DNA of 18,469 nucleotides from Aquificales bacterium (GTDB taxonomy: Bacteria; Aquificota; Aquificia; Aquificales; QOAS01): positions 1-18,469 of the forward strand of contig JALVTI010000155.1 in the NCBI GenBank assembly GCA_027035985.1, in the 5' to 3' direction. Under the pieces are notes generated by a model, which was not told where the DNA came from, ran no database searches, and saw only the letters and a program-made list of their open reading frames with translations. Positions 1 through 6,987 of the stretch are shown here, one piece after another (the stretch's first letter is position 1; each line of letters begins with the position of its first letter). Both the position numbers and the translations under genes were made by a program.

Positions 1-2
1 AA

Positions 3-110
3 GGTTTGTTTGCAAAGGTGAGGTATATGGAGTTAAGTGGTTGGAGGAGAAAGCTTACTATTTTGACCTATTTAACCGCTTTGGGGGTCGCCTCCTATGC
101 TTACGCCTAA
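3..110 (+). CDS. C-terminal tail of a membrane protein, possibly CcsA/ResC-like (5' end outside window)
   Basis: An open frame enters from the left edge and ends with TAA at 108-110. It encodes about 35 residues: a basic stretch containing the motif SGWRRK, then a hydrophobic segment ending ASYAYA. A positively charged 'GWR(R/G)K' followed by one last membrane helix resembles the end of cytochrome c assembly proteins of the CcsA/ResC type, which handle heme in the membrane. With so little sequence this assignment is tentative, and any polytopic membrane protein with a cytoplasmic loop before its last helix would fit. The stop lies 43 bases before the preferred hisB start, so the two genes may be cotranscribed. 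Confidence 0.4.
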   Translation, partial: GLFAKVRYMELSGWRRKLTILTYLTALGVASYAYA

Positions 111-153
111 TTTCTCACCCAGCGTATTTGGGGGAGTTTTAACATTAGAAACC

Positions 154-735
154 ATGGCGAGAGAAGCCGTCGTAAAGAGAACCACGAGGGAAACCGATAT
201 CGAAGTTTACATAAACCTCGACGGGGAGGGGAAATACGACGTTGAAACCCCCATAGGATTTTTAAACCACATGCTCGAGAGCTTCGCCAAACACGGGAGG
301 TTCGACCTAAGGGTAATAGGCGACGGGGACGTCCACGTCTCCCACCACCACCTGGTGGAGGATGTCGGCATAACGCTCGGTATGGCGGTGAGGCGGGCGC
401 TCGGGGAGGCTAAGGGTATAAAGCGCTACGGGTGGTCTATAGTCTCCATGGACGAGGCTCTGGTTTTGAGCTCGATAGATATCTCCGGTAGGGGTCTCTT
501 TTACCACAACAAGAAGACCCTAAGGGGGAAGATTACCGAATTTGACTTCGAACTGATATGGGAATTTTTCAAAGGTTTCGCCCTCGAAAGTAGGTCAACC
601 CTCCACATAGAGGTAAAGAGGGGTTACAACCTCCACCACATAGCGGAGGCTTGTTTCAAATCCTTCGCCTTTACCCTAAAAGATGCAGTCCAAATAATGG
701 GAGGAGGAATACCCTCCACCAAGGGAGTGATTTAA
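154..735 (+). CDS. hisB: Imidazoleglycerol-phosphate dehydratase (HisB)
   Basis: Cytosolic, Mn-dependent enzyme of histidine biosynthesis that dehydrates imidazole glycerol phosphate to imidazole acetol phosphate. The 193-residue product has the family's usual monofunctional length, with no phosphatase domain. Seen in order: NHMLESFAKHG (about 38-48), the metal-binding triplet in HHHLVEDVGI (64-73), a repeat-like second half with GYNLHHIAEACFKS (157-170), and the typical C-terminus PSTKGVI. An in-frame ATG at 97 would add 19 residues before the conserved start and overlap the preceding gene, so ATG 154 is preferred. Neither start has a well-placed Shine-Dalgarno sequence; GGGGAG lies 17 bases before 154. 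The 3' end overlaps the convergent iron-sulfur gene by 4 bases. No other his gene is nearby, which is usual for scattered his genes in Aquificota. Confidence 0.96.
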   Translation: MAREAVVKRTTRETDIEVYINLDGEGKYDVETPIGFLNHMLESFAKHGRFDLRVIGDGDVHVSHHHLVEDVGITLGMAVRRALGEAKGIKRYGWSIVSMDEALVLSSIDISGRGLFYHNKKTLRGKITEFDFELIWEFFKGFALESRSTLHIEVKRGYNLHHIAEACFKSFAFTLKDAVQIMGGGIPSTKGVI

Positions 736-2012
736 ACCTCTTCCCACAATTGGCTCAAAACCTTTCTTTCCTCCTCTGAGAGGAACCTTTTGGCAACAAA
801 ATCCGCTATGTGTTCCACCTCCAAATCTTTCGCGTAGCGGATTGTCCCCTCGTTGAGCTGTAGAACGCACCCGGGGCAGGAGGTCAGTATCTTTTGGGCT
901 CCGCTGTTTTTGAAATCCTCCATTTTGCGGGAGAGGATTTTCTGCGAAAGGGTGGGGTTTTTTACCGAAAACATCCCGGCAAAGCCGCAACAGCTCTTAT
1001 TCAGCTCGCCCTTTACCAGTTCGGCGTCTTTATCTTTCTTGGCGACGCGGTCGAAAACCGAAACGTCGAGCTTCATCGCCGTGTAGGCGTGGCAGGGGTA
1101 GTGTATGGTTATTTTTTCTTTTATCCCCGAGCGAAGCTCGGGCAGTTCCCTATCTAAAATCTCGACCAATTCGTAGACCGGAAAAGGTAGGTCGTAGTCC
1201 TCTTTAAAGGTTCCCCCGCCGGTGGGGCAGACGACCACCAGTCCGTCTATTTCGTATTTTTCCGCCAACTTTTGGAATACCTCCGTATTTTTCTCCCTGA
1301 GTTGTTCGAACATATCTAAAAAGCCGCTGTAGTAGTGGGGACCCCCGCAACAGGATACCCCGTCGGGGACTATCACCTCATATCCCAACTTTTGGAGGAT
1401 GCGGACAACATTCTCCGCCGTTTGGGTGTAAAAGTTTTCGTACATACACCCGGGGAAGAAGATGAAGGTTCCCCTCCTCTCGGTGTTTGGCAAAAATTTC
1501 TTCCCCCTTAGGGATTGGGCATTTAATTTCGGTTTGGGAAAGTATTTGACCGCCCCGGTGGGGAAGACTACGGGAATGGTATCCCTATTTCCTATAAATA
1601 GTTTTGAGATAACCGCACCCGCCTTGAGGGCTAATTTTTGTAATTTATTCCCCTGAAAGGTTAGGGGTTTCAGTCCGAGGTATTTGAGCCAATCCTTTTT
1701 GAGGTCTTCGTTTACCCTCTCCCTTACGTGGACTAAAAGTTCTTTGTATTCAACCCCGTTGGGGCAGATATTCTCGCAGTTCCTACATAGGGTGCACTCG
1801 TCCCACCTCTTTGCCACTTCGGGGGTGAGCTCGAGCTTCCCCTCCACCACCGATTTTGCCAGAAGTATCCTACCCCGAGGGGAATAGGCTTCGTCGTATT
1901 CGACGTTGTAGGTGGGGCAGACGGTTTTGCAAAGCCCGCACTGGACGCAGGCGTTTAGTATTTTCGTATCTATCGTAATCCCCCTACGGGGGGTATTTTG
2001 CTCCCTTTCCAT
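732..2012 (-). CDS. (Fe-S)-binding oxidoreductase subunit, GlcF/LutA/HdrD-like
   Basis: A 426-residue electron-transfer protein. The N-terminus carries two [4Fe-4S] ferredoxin motifs: CVQCGLCKTVCP (C22, C25, C28, C32) and CTLCRNCENICP (C73, C76, C79, C83). Two CCG domains follow, with SCCGGPHYYSG in the first and SCCGFAGMF plus SCPGC in the second. This is the architecture of the glycolate oxidase iron-sulfur subunit GlcF, and is shared with LutA and heterodisulfide reductase subunit D. Such subunits pass electrons from a flavin dehydrogenase (GlcD-like) to quinone or another carrier, but no GlcD/E partner lies in this window, so the substrate is unknown. There is no signal peptide or membrane helix. 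ATG 2012 lacks a Shine-Dalgarno sequence; a -10-like TATTAA lies 9 bases upstream. Confidence 0.85.
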   Translation of the reverse strand: MEREQNTPRRGITIDTKILNACVQCGLCKTVCPTYNVEYDEAYSPRGRILLAKSVVEGKLELTPEVAKRWDECTLCRNCENICPNGVEYKELLVHVRERVNEDLKKDWLKYLGLKPLTFQGNKLQKLALKAGAVISKLFIGNRDTIPVVFPTGAVKYFPKPKLNAQSLRGKKFLPNTERRGTFIFFPGCMYENFYTQTAENVVRILQKLGYEVIVPDGVSCCGGPHYYSGFLDMFEQLREKNTEVFQKLAEKYEIDGLVVVCPTGGGTFKEDYDLPFPVYELVEILDRELPELRSGIKEKITIHYPCHAYTAMKLDVSVFDRVAKKDKDAELVKGELNKSCCGFAGMFSVKNPTLSQKILSRKMEDFKNSGAQKILTSCPGCVLQLNEGTIRYAKDLEVEHIADFVAKRFLSEEERKVLSQLWEEV

Positions 2013-2086
2013 AGTAAGGATTTAATAATCCCCATTTCCCCTTAAAGGTTTCTCCGATTTTTGTTGCCTATGGAAGGTTTGTGTTT

Positions 2087-2115
2087 TTGAGAAAATATAC
2101 TAAAAGTTTTATAAT
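2087..2115 (+). promoter_or_regulatory. Sigma-70-type promoter for the MBL gene
   Basis: TTGAGA at 2087-2092 and a perfect TATAAT at 2110-2115 are separated by exactly 17 bases. It is the best consensus promoter I see in the window. It points right toward the metallo-beta-lactamase gene and implies a leader of roughly 55 bases. Confidence 0.75.
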
Positions 2116-2154
2116 CTTATGTAACTAACAAGGATTGTTTTATGAGAAAATATA
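2088..2154 (+). repeat. 12-base direct repeat flanking the transcription start of the MBL gene
   Basis: TGAGAAAATATA occurs at 2088-2099, overlapping the -35 and spacer, and exactly again at 2143-2154, in the leader just before the ribosome-binding site. The 55-base spacing would suit a repressor or activator binding two sites, but the region is AT-rich and chance is possible. Confidence 0.4.
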
Positions 2155-2175
2155 TCTAACTAAGGAGGTTTTTTT

Positions 2176-2982
2176 ATGGTAGTAACCCCTGAAAGGATAC
2201 TTTACGACGATGGAAACCACAAATTTATCCTTCTAGAGGATTACGGTCAGGGTCAAATGGTTCAATCCAACGTTTATCTCGTGATTGATAATAACCGCGG
2301 AATGCTGGTTGACCCGGGGGGACACAAACTTTTTAAACCGCTATTTTCCGATATAGCGCAGGTTTTGGGAATACAGAACTTGGATTACATATTTTTAAGC
2401 CACCAAGACCCCGATATAGTTGCCGGTATCAACGGATGGCTTATGACCTCCCAGGCGATTGCCCTTATCTCCAAGTGGTGGCTTAGGTTTATTCCCCACT
2501 ACGGGCTGGACAAATATGTGGAACCCCGCTTGAAAGGTCTCGAAGATGAGGGGGGTATTCTCCAATTGGGTAATGCGGAAATATTTATACTCCCCGCCCA
2601 CTTTATGCATTCCCCCGGTAACTTCCAGTTCTACGACCCCGTTTCAAAAATCCTCTTTAGCGGTGATATGTTTTTCAGCTTCAGTGCACCTTACGAATTT
2701 GTGAACCCCGGTGACGATATAGAAAAGCACCTAAAGGAATATGTTGAGCCCTACGTAAAACGGTTTATGGGTGGAAAACAGGTCTTCAAACCCTATGCGA
2801 AGATGCTTAGGGAACTGGACGAAATTTTCGGAATAGAGATAATAGCTCCCCAGCACGGGGCAATCATTAAAGGACACGATAACGTTATGAAAACCATTGA
2901 ATGGGTGGAAAATCTCGAGGCTGGTCCCGATATTATGGGTTCCGTTTTTCAAATACCCAAAAATCGCCTTAAGTTTGAATAA
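2176..2982 (+). CDS. MBL-fold ODP/FprA-type diiron protein (no flavodoxin domain)
   Basis: A 268-residue cytosolic metallo-beta-lactamase-fold protein of the subfamily found in flavodiiron proteins and ODP oxygen sensors, which bind or reduce O2 or NO at a non-heme diiron site. Visible ligand motifs: HQDPD at 76-80 (the family has H-x-E-x-D, so Asp replaces Glu at 78), HFMHSPGN with H145, SGDMF with D164, and PQHG with H227. The flavodoxin domain of FprA/NorV is absent and the protein ends soon after the MBL domain, so any reductase activity would need a separate electron donor; oxygen sensing is the alternative. It has a strong promoter and a clear AAGGAGG ribosome-binding site (2162-2168) 7 bases before ATG. 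The next gene starts 42 bases downstream in the same direction. Confidence 0.85.
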   Translation: MVVTPERILYDDGNHKFILLEDYGQGQMVQSNVYLVIDNNRGMLVDPGGHKLFKPLFSDIAQVLGIQNLDYIFLSHQDPDIVAGINGWLMTSQAIALISKWWLRFIPHYGLDKYVEPRLKGLEDEGGILQLGNAEIFILPAHFMHSPGNFQFYDPVSKILFSGDMFFSFSAPYEFVNPGDDIEKHLKEYVEPYVKRFMGGKQVFKPYAKMLRELDEIFGIEIIAPQHGAIIKGHDNVMKTIEWVENLEAGPDIMGSVFQIPKNRLKFE

Positions 2983-3024
2983 CCTTTTTTTCTTTTCCTT
3001 TCAAAGGTTTTAAATTCCCCCTTT

Positions 3025-3777
3025 ATGGGGAAAAACTTTTTAAAAGCTACACTTTTAGGGTCTCTCTTCTTGGGAATAACCTTTGCGGGGGACATATACT
3101 CGCAGGGAACCCGTTACGGGGAACTCATTAAGGTCTCCTACAAAGGGGAGGGTAAGGAAAAGGTCTTCGAGGGATACCTCGAACTCCCCAGCGGGTATAT
3201 ATGGAAGTTCAACACCCTTAGGGGTGAGGTTGTAAAACTCCTAACCGCCGTTGTAAAGGTAGACTACGTCCAACCCCACAAAGAGGAACCGGCTTTCGAG
3301 GGGGCTACCACACCCTACGACGCTGTGCGTTTCAGGGTGGTAAAGCGCTTCCGCCTCAAGCGGCTTTACAAGATATCGAGGGAGAAATTTCAAGCCCTCC
3401 TGAAGGAGGGTTATACCTACTCCCACGGATTTAGGTGCGGTAGGGTTCAAAAGGTCAGCTTTAAGACCATAAAGAGCGGCTTTTTGGGCTTTGGGAAGAA
3501 AAAAGCCTTTCAGGTCGAGTTGGCTCTAACGAATGTAAAGGGTCTGCCCGCCGTCGATAGGGAGGGTAAACCCATCGTGTGGAAGGCGGTTTTGCCGGTG
3601 GAGAGGGGTAAGTCAGAGGAGTTTTTCGAAAACTTCGGCGGGGAGGATTACGGACTGCACACCCTGCTTGTGGAAAAGATGGGCAGATACCTCTGTCTGG
3701 AATACGTTCAAAGGGAACCCAATCCGAGCGACGTATTTAACTACCGGGTTATAGGCGTTTACGAGGTGGGGAGATGA
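3025..3777 (+). CDS. Secreted protein of unknown function with an internal duplication
   Basis: I do not recognise this 250-residue protein. The first 20-21 residues look like a Sec signal peptide: basic MGKNFLK, a hydrophobic core, then TFAG, with cleavage likely after Ala21. No lipobox cysteine is seen, so it is probably periplasmic. The mature part appears to contain two copies of one module. About residues 32-112 have GELIKVSYK, then KVDYVQP and D-x-x-RFRVV; about 139-248 have GRVQKVSFK, then CLEYVQR and D-x-x-NYRVI. Each looks like a mostly beta domain. ATG 3025 has no Shine-Dalgarno sequence, but TTAAAT lies 9 bases upstream. The stop overlaps the next gene's start as ATGA, implying translational coupling with the SLOG protein. 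Confidence 0.75.
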   Translation: MGKNFLKATLLGSLFLGITFAGDIYSQGTRYGELIKVSYKGEGKEKVFEGYLELPSGYIWKFNTLRGEVVKLLTAVVKVDYVQPHKEEPAFEGATTPYDAVRFRVVKRFRLKRLYKISREKFQALLKEGYTYSHGFRCGRVQKVSFKTIKSGFLGFGKKKAFQVELALTNVKGLPAVDREGKPIVWKAVLPVERGKSEEFFENFGGEDYGLHTLLVEKMGRYLCLEYVQREPNPSDVFNYRVIGVYEVGR

Positions 3778-4238
3778 GACAGGTTGCGGTAATAGGCGCT
3801 TCGGCGGCGAAACCGGGCGACGAGATTTACGAGTTTGCCTACAGGTTGGGGTTGGAACTGGGTAGGAGAAACCTGGTTGTCGTAAACGGCGGGCGCACCG
3901 GGGTGATGGAGGCGGTGTCCAAGGGGGTGCGCGACAGCGGTAGAGGTCTGGCATTGGGAATACTGACCACCTACGACGGGAGCGACGGAAACCCCTACCT
4001 CCACATAAAGGTCAATACCGGAATGGGTTGGAACAGAAACCCGCTGGTGGTGGCGAGCGGGGAGGTGGTTCTCGCCGTAGGGGGACACTACGGCACCCTT
4101 TCGGAGATAGCCTACGCCCTCATCCTGGGTAAGACCGTCATAGGCTACAAAACCCACAGGGTGGATGGTGTTATCCAAGTCCAATCGTTGGAAGAGATGC
4201 TCCGACTCCTCGACGAGGTTATGGGTCTCGAGATTTAG
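3774..4238 (+). CDS. SLOG-domain nucleotide-binding protein, TIGR00725 type
   Basis: A 154-residue single-domain Rossmann-like protein of the DprA/LOG superfamily, matching the small TIGR00725 group by pattern. Seen: N-terminal VAVIGAS, NGGRTGVMEAVSKG (38-51), and GGHYGTLSEIA (103-113). The latter corresponds to the PGGxGTxxE motif of LOG cytokinin-type phosphoribohydrolases but lacks the leading proline. SLOG proteins bind or cleave nucleotide-derived ligands, and the substrate of this group is not established to my knowledge. The start is fixed by a 4-base ATGA overlap with the secreted protein gene and a GAGGTGGGGAG ribosome-binding site just upstream. It is probably cytosolic, with no signal peptide or membrane segment. 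It ends before a hairpin and T-run that separate it from the convergent thi4. Confidence 0.8.
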   Translation: MRQVAVIGASAAKPGDEIYEFAYRLGLELGRRNLVVVNGGRTGVMEAVSKGVRDSGRGLALGILTTYDGSDGNPYLHIKVNTGMGWNRNPLVVASGEVVLAVGGHYGTLSEIAYALILGKTVIGYKTHRVDGVIQVQSLEEMLRLLDEVMGLEI

Positions 4239-4290
4239 ACCTACTGGAGGGGTTTTTAAGGACAACCCAAAGGGTAGGAAAAAACGGACG

Positions 4291-4319
4291 AAAACCTTTA
4301 AACGGAAGGGGTTTTTTTT
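4291..4319. terminator. Probable bidirectional terminator between the SLOG gene and thi4
   Basis: AAAACC at 4291-4296 can pair with GGTTTT at 4309-4314, followed on the + strand by a T-run up to 4319. On the - strand the same hairpin is followed, after a few bases, by another T-rich stretch. A further short palindrome ACCCAAAGGGT lies at 4265-4275. The two genes converge here, which supports the call. Confidence 0.45.
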
Positions 4320-5070
4320 ACCCCCTTTGGAGTATCTCTTTTGCAACCTTTTCCCCGCTTAGGAACATCCCGCCAAATATGGGACCCATTCGGGGTAGTC
4401 CGTAAACTTCGGCGGTTGACATACCCATAACGTAGAGACCGGGGTATATCTCGCCCGACTTTTCGACAACGAGCTTTTCCGCCTCGTTCACCCACATGGC
4501 GCCCATACCCTTGACATCGCAGCAGTTGGTTCTCTTGGCGGCGAGCTTGGCAACCGCGGCGTCGTGTCCCGTGCCGTCGAGGACATATTCCGCCTCCACA
4601 ACGAGGGGGTCGACGTGTAGGTGAACCATCTCAATAGGTGTCCAATTTATAACCACCCCGTTGACCCTTCCGTTCTTTATGACTATGTCCTCCACATGGA
4701 CGCCGTTAAATATCTTCACACCGGCTTTGACCGCCTTCGATATGAGGGTGGAAGCCAGTTCGACGGCGTCGGCTATCAGATAGTTATCCCCGTAGGGGGT
4801 TGTATTTATATCGAATTCCCTAAGGATATGCTCCGCGTCGCGTTGCACCACCACCTTGTTAAAGAGCATACCGCCGCCCCATATACCGCCGCCGGGAGAG
4901 AGTTTTCTCTCGAAAATAGCGACTTTCTTACCTTCCTTGGCGAGCAGATAAGCGGCTACCAATCCGGAGGGTCCCGCGCCTACCACGGCTACATCCACTT
5001 TTGTATGGTCTAAAAGCTCCTTGGTGAAACTCTCAATTATTCCCCTCGTAACGTGGAGTTCTTGAAGCAT
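4318..5070 (-). CDS. thi4: Thi4-family thiazole synthase, non-cysteine (catalytic) type
   Basis: A 250-residue flavoprotein-like enzyme that forms the thiazole precursor of thiamine (ADP-thiazole) from NAD and glycine. The dinucleotide-binding site VGAGPSG is at 30-36, followed by ERKLSPGGGIWGGG (54-67). GTGHDAAVAKLAAKR (166-180) aligns without gaps to the yeast segment GHDGPFGAFCAKR, placing Ala177 where yeast has the sulfur-donating Cys205. Such enzymes are not suicidal and use free sulfide, generally with iron and under low oxygen. Cys183-Cys184 lie close by but are shifted. The C-terminus MGPIFGGMFLSGEKVA is typical. A good ribosome-binding site (AAAGGGAGGT) precedes ATG and lies in a hairpin. 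The gene follows carB-N on the same strand but is separated by a terminator and a structured leader. Confidence 0.92.
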   Translation of the reverse strand: MLQELHVTRGIIESFTKELLDHTKVDVAVVGAGPSGLVAAYLLAKEGKKVAIFERKLSPGGGIWGGGMLFNKVVVQRDAEHILREFDINTTPYGDNYLIADAVELASTLISKAVKAGVKIFNGVHVEDIVIKNGRVNGVVINWTPIEMVHLHVDPLVVEAEYVLDGTGHDAAVAKLAAKRTNCCDVKGMGAMWVNEAEKLVVEKSGEIYPGLYVMGMSTAEVYGLPRMGPIFGGMFLSGEKVAKEILQRG

Positions 5071-5072
5071 CT

Positions 5073-5094
5073 ACCGACCTCCCTTTAGGTTGGT
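5073..5094 (-). promoter_or_regulatory. Ribosome-binding-site hairpin of thi4
   Basis: Reading the - strand, ACC-A-ACCT can pair with AGGT-C-GGT around the loop AAAGGG, giving a 7-pair stem with one mismatch. The stem and loop contain the Shine-Dalgarno sequence AAAGGGAGGT, and ATG follows 2 bases after the hairpin. Opening or closing it would control translation. Confidence 0.45.
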
Positions 5095-5101
5095 CTATGC
5101 T

Positions 5102-5160
5102 AACACAATCCCTTTAACGGTTTTTGCGATTTGGAACCCCAAAAGGGGTTAGTTTGTGTT
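5102..5160 (-). promoter_or_regulatory. Structured leader element upstream of thi4
   Basis: AACACAA (5102-5108) and TTGTGTT (5154-5160) are perfect 7-base inverted repeats. Inside them AACCCC-AAAA-GGGGTT (5135-5150) forms a 6-pair hairpin. On the - strand this would be a two-level structure in the thi4 leader, immediately before the ribosome-binding-site hairpin. The conserved CUGAGA and ACCUGA segments of a TPP riboswitch are not present. Confidence 0.4.
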
Positions 5161-5230
5161 GTCTTTCCTTTTGTAGAGTTTAAAAAACGAAATCACCTTT
5201 AGGGGGTTTGGGACACCTTAAAGGGAATAT

Positions 5231-5254
5231 GAAGAAAGAAAACACCTTTAGGTG
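5231..5254 (-). terminator. Likely terminator after carB-N
   Basis: On the - strand, CACCT-AA-AGGTG is followed at once by TTTTCTTTCTTC, about 10 bases after the carB-N stop. The stem is short for a thermophile, so termination may be partial. Confidence 0.5.
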
Positions 5255-5264
5255 GAAGGTATCT

Positions 5265-6959
5265 TTAACCCTCGTCGAGGACTTCTTTGAGTTCCCCCTC
5301 CTCTGTAAGGACAAAATAGGGTCTTTCATGGGATAGGTAGTAGTAGGGAGTATAAGCCTTAAACTCACCGGCGCAGGTGTCGACCACCTTGACCGCGGGG
5401 CAGATGCCGAGTTTTTTGCGGTATTCCCTAACCTCCCCTTCGGAGACGTTTAGGAGCTTGGCTATTTCGCGGTCGCTAAAGCCCCACTCTTTGAGGAGGC
5501 GGAGTTCTTCTGGGGATATCTCTTCCAGTTTTTTACCCCTTAGAAGCATTTCGGCATCGACCAATTGTTTTATATTTGCTAAAAACCAGCGGTCTATCTT
5601 CGAATATTCATAGACCTCATCTATGTCGTAACCCCTTCGGAAGGCTTCGGCGACGTACCAGAGTCGGTATTCGGTGGGGGTTATGAGTCCCTTGACCAGT
5701 TCGTCGTCCGAAAGGTGGGACAGGTCTATATCGGTAAACCCGTAGAGGTCTTTTTCCAAGCTTCTGACCGCCTTTAGGAGGGCTTCCTTAAAGGTTCTCC
5801 CTATAGCCATAACCTCGCCGACCGACTTCATCATGGTGGTGAGGGTTTTGTCCGCCGACGGGAATTTGTCGAAGTTGAAGCGGGGAATTTTAACCACCAC
5901 ATAGTCTATGGAGGGCTCGAAGGAGGCGGGCGTGTCGCGGGTGATGTCGTTTTTGAGCTCGTCGAGGGTGTAGCCCACCGCCAGCTTCGCCGCCACCTTG
6001 GCTATGGGGAAACCGGTCGCCTTCGATGCCAGCGCCGAGGAGCGGGAGACTCTCGGGTTCATCTCTATAACGTAAAAGTCGCCGTTTTCGGGGTCAACCG
6101 CGAATTGGATGTTCGAACCCCCCGTGTCGACCCCTATAGCCCTTATAATCGCTATGGCGGCGTCCCTAAGAATCTGATACTCCTTGTCGGTTAGGGTTTG
6201 GGCGGGTGCCACCGTTATGGAGTCCCCCGTGTGGACGCCCATGGGGTCGAGGTTCTCTATGGAACAGACGATTATCACGTTGTCGGCTTTATCCCTTATA
6301 ACCTCGAGTTCGTATTCCTTCCAACCTATGAGCGATTTGTCGAGCTGAACCTGGTGAATCGGGGACGCTTCGAGGGCTATTTTTAACTTCTGCTCGAACT
6401 CCTCGCGGTTGTAGGCTATGGAACCGCCCGTTCCCCCGAGGGTGAAGGCGGGTCTCAAGATGACGGGAAAGCCTATTTTCTTTATAGCCTTCAGCCCCTC
6501 CTCCACCGAGCTGACGACCGCACGGGGGGGAACCTTTAGCCCTATCCTCTCCATGGTTTCGGCGAAGAGCTCGCGGTCCTCCCCCCGCTTTATAGCCTCG
6601 TAATTAGCACCTATTAGCTCCACACCGTATTTTTGGAGGATTCCCCTCTCGTAAAGTTCGACCGCGAGGTTTAGTCCGGTCTGACCCCCGAGGGTGGGCA
6701 GCAGCGCGTCGGGACGCTCCTTTTCGATAATCCTCTCGAGCACCTCCGCCGTAAGAGGTTCGACGTAAGTGCGGTCGGCTATCTCGGGGTCGGTCATTAT
6801 CGTCGCCGGGTTGGAGTTGACGAGAACTACCTCGTAACCCTCCTGCCTCAAAGCCTTGCACGCCTGGGTTCCCGAATAGTCGAACTCCGCCGCCTGACCT
6901 ATGACTATGGGACCGGAGCCGATTATCAGGATTTTTCGGATATCGGTTCTTTTGGGCAT
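5265..6959 (-). CDS. carB1: Carbamoyl-phosphate synthase large subunit, N-terminal half (split CarB)
   Basis: Makes carboxyphosphate and carbamate from bicarbonate, ATP and ammonia as half of the CarB synthetase that feeds arginine and pyrimidine synthesis. The 564 residues cover the first ATP-grasp half: MPKRTDI start, GSGPIVIGQAAEFDYSGTQA, PTLGGQTGLNLAVEL, RPAFTLGGTGGS, SLIGWKEYELEV, ENLDPMGVHTGDSITVAPAQ and EMNPRVSRSSALASKATG. The oligomerisation domain follows, ending at VDTCAGEFKAYTPYYY. The frame stops a few residues later, exactly where an intact CarB enters its second ATP-grasp half. The carbamoyl-phosphate-forming half must be encoded elsewhere, as in Aquifex aeolicus. This is a clean split, not a frameshift: I see no second-half sequence downstream. 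The 28-base gap to the upstream gene suggests cotranscription. Confidence 0.95.
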   Translation of the reverse strand: MPKRTDIRKILIIGSGPIVIGQAAEFDYSGTQACKALRQEGYEVVLVNSNPATIMTDPEIADRTYVEPLTAEVLERIIEKERPDALLPTLGGQTGLNLAVELYERGILQKYGVELIGANYEAIKRGEDRELFAETMERIGLKVPPRAVVSSVEEGLKAIKKIGFPVILRPAFTLGGTGGSIAYNREEFEQKLKIALEASPIHQVQLDKSLIGWKEYELEVIRDKADNVIIVCSIENLDPMGVHTGDSITVAPAQTLTDKEYQILRDAAIAIIRAIGVDTGGSNIQFAVDPENGDFYVIEMNPRVSRSSALASKATGFPIAKVAAKLAVGYTLDELKNDITRDTPASFEPSIDYVVVKIPRFNFDKFPSADKTLTTMMKSVGEVMAIGRTFKEALLKAVRSLEKDLYGFTDIDLSHLSDDELVKGLITPTEYRLWYVAEAFRRGYDIDEVYEYSKIDRWFLANIKQLVDAEMLLRGKKLEEISPEELRLLKEWGFSDREIAKLLNVSEGEVREYRKKLGICPAVKVVDTCAGEFKAYTPYYYLSHERPYFVLTEEGELKEVLDEG

Positions 6960-6987
6960 CCTAAAAGAGGAAATATTTTAGGGAGAC

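Noticed and set aside
97..153. N-terminal extension of HisB from ATG 97
   Set aside because: The added residues are outside the conserved family start and overlap the upstream gene's stop at 108-110. ATG 154 gives the normal length.
2142..2159. Tiny leader frame MRKYI before the MBL gene
   Set aside because: Five codons with no ribosome-binding site of its own and no attenuation-type residue run. Likely chance within the repeated sequence.
3759..4346. 195-codon open frame on the - strand opposite the SLOG gene
   Set aside because: The + strand gene has clear SLOG motifs, translational coupling and a ribosome-binding site. The antisense product has no recognisable pattern and runs into the terminator region.
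5071..5264. TPP riboswitch upstream of thi4
   Set aside because: The conserved core segments are not found on the - strand. The region is structured but does not match the TPP pattern by eye.
5265..5300. carB truncated by frameshift or mutation
   Set aside because: The stop falls at the natural domain boundary, and no second-half CarB sequence appears downstream in any frame. The split is known in Aquifex.
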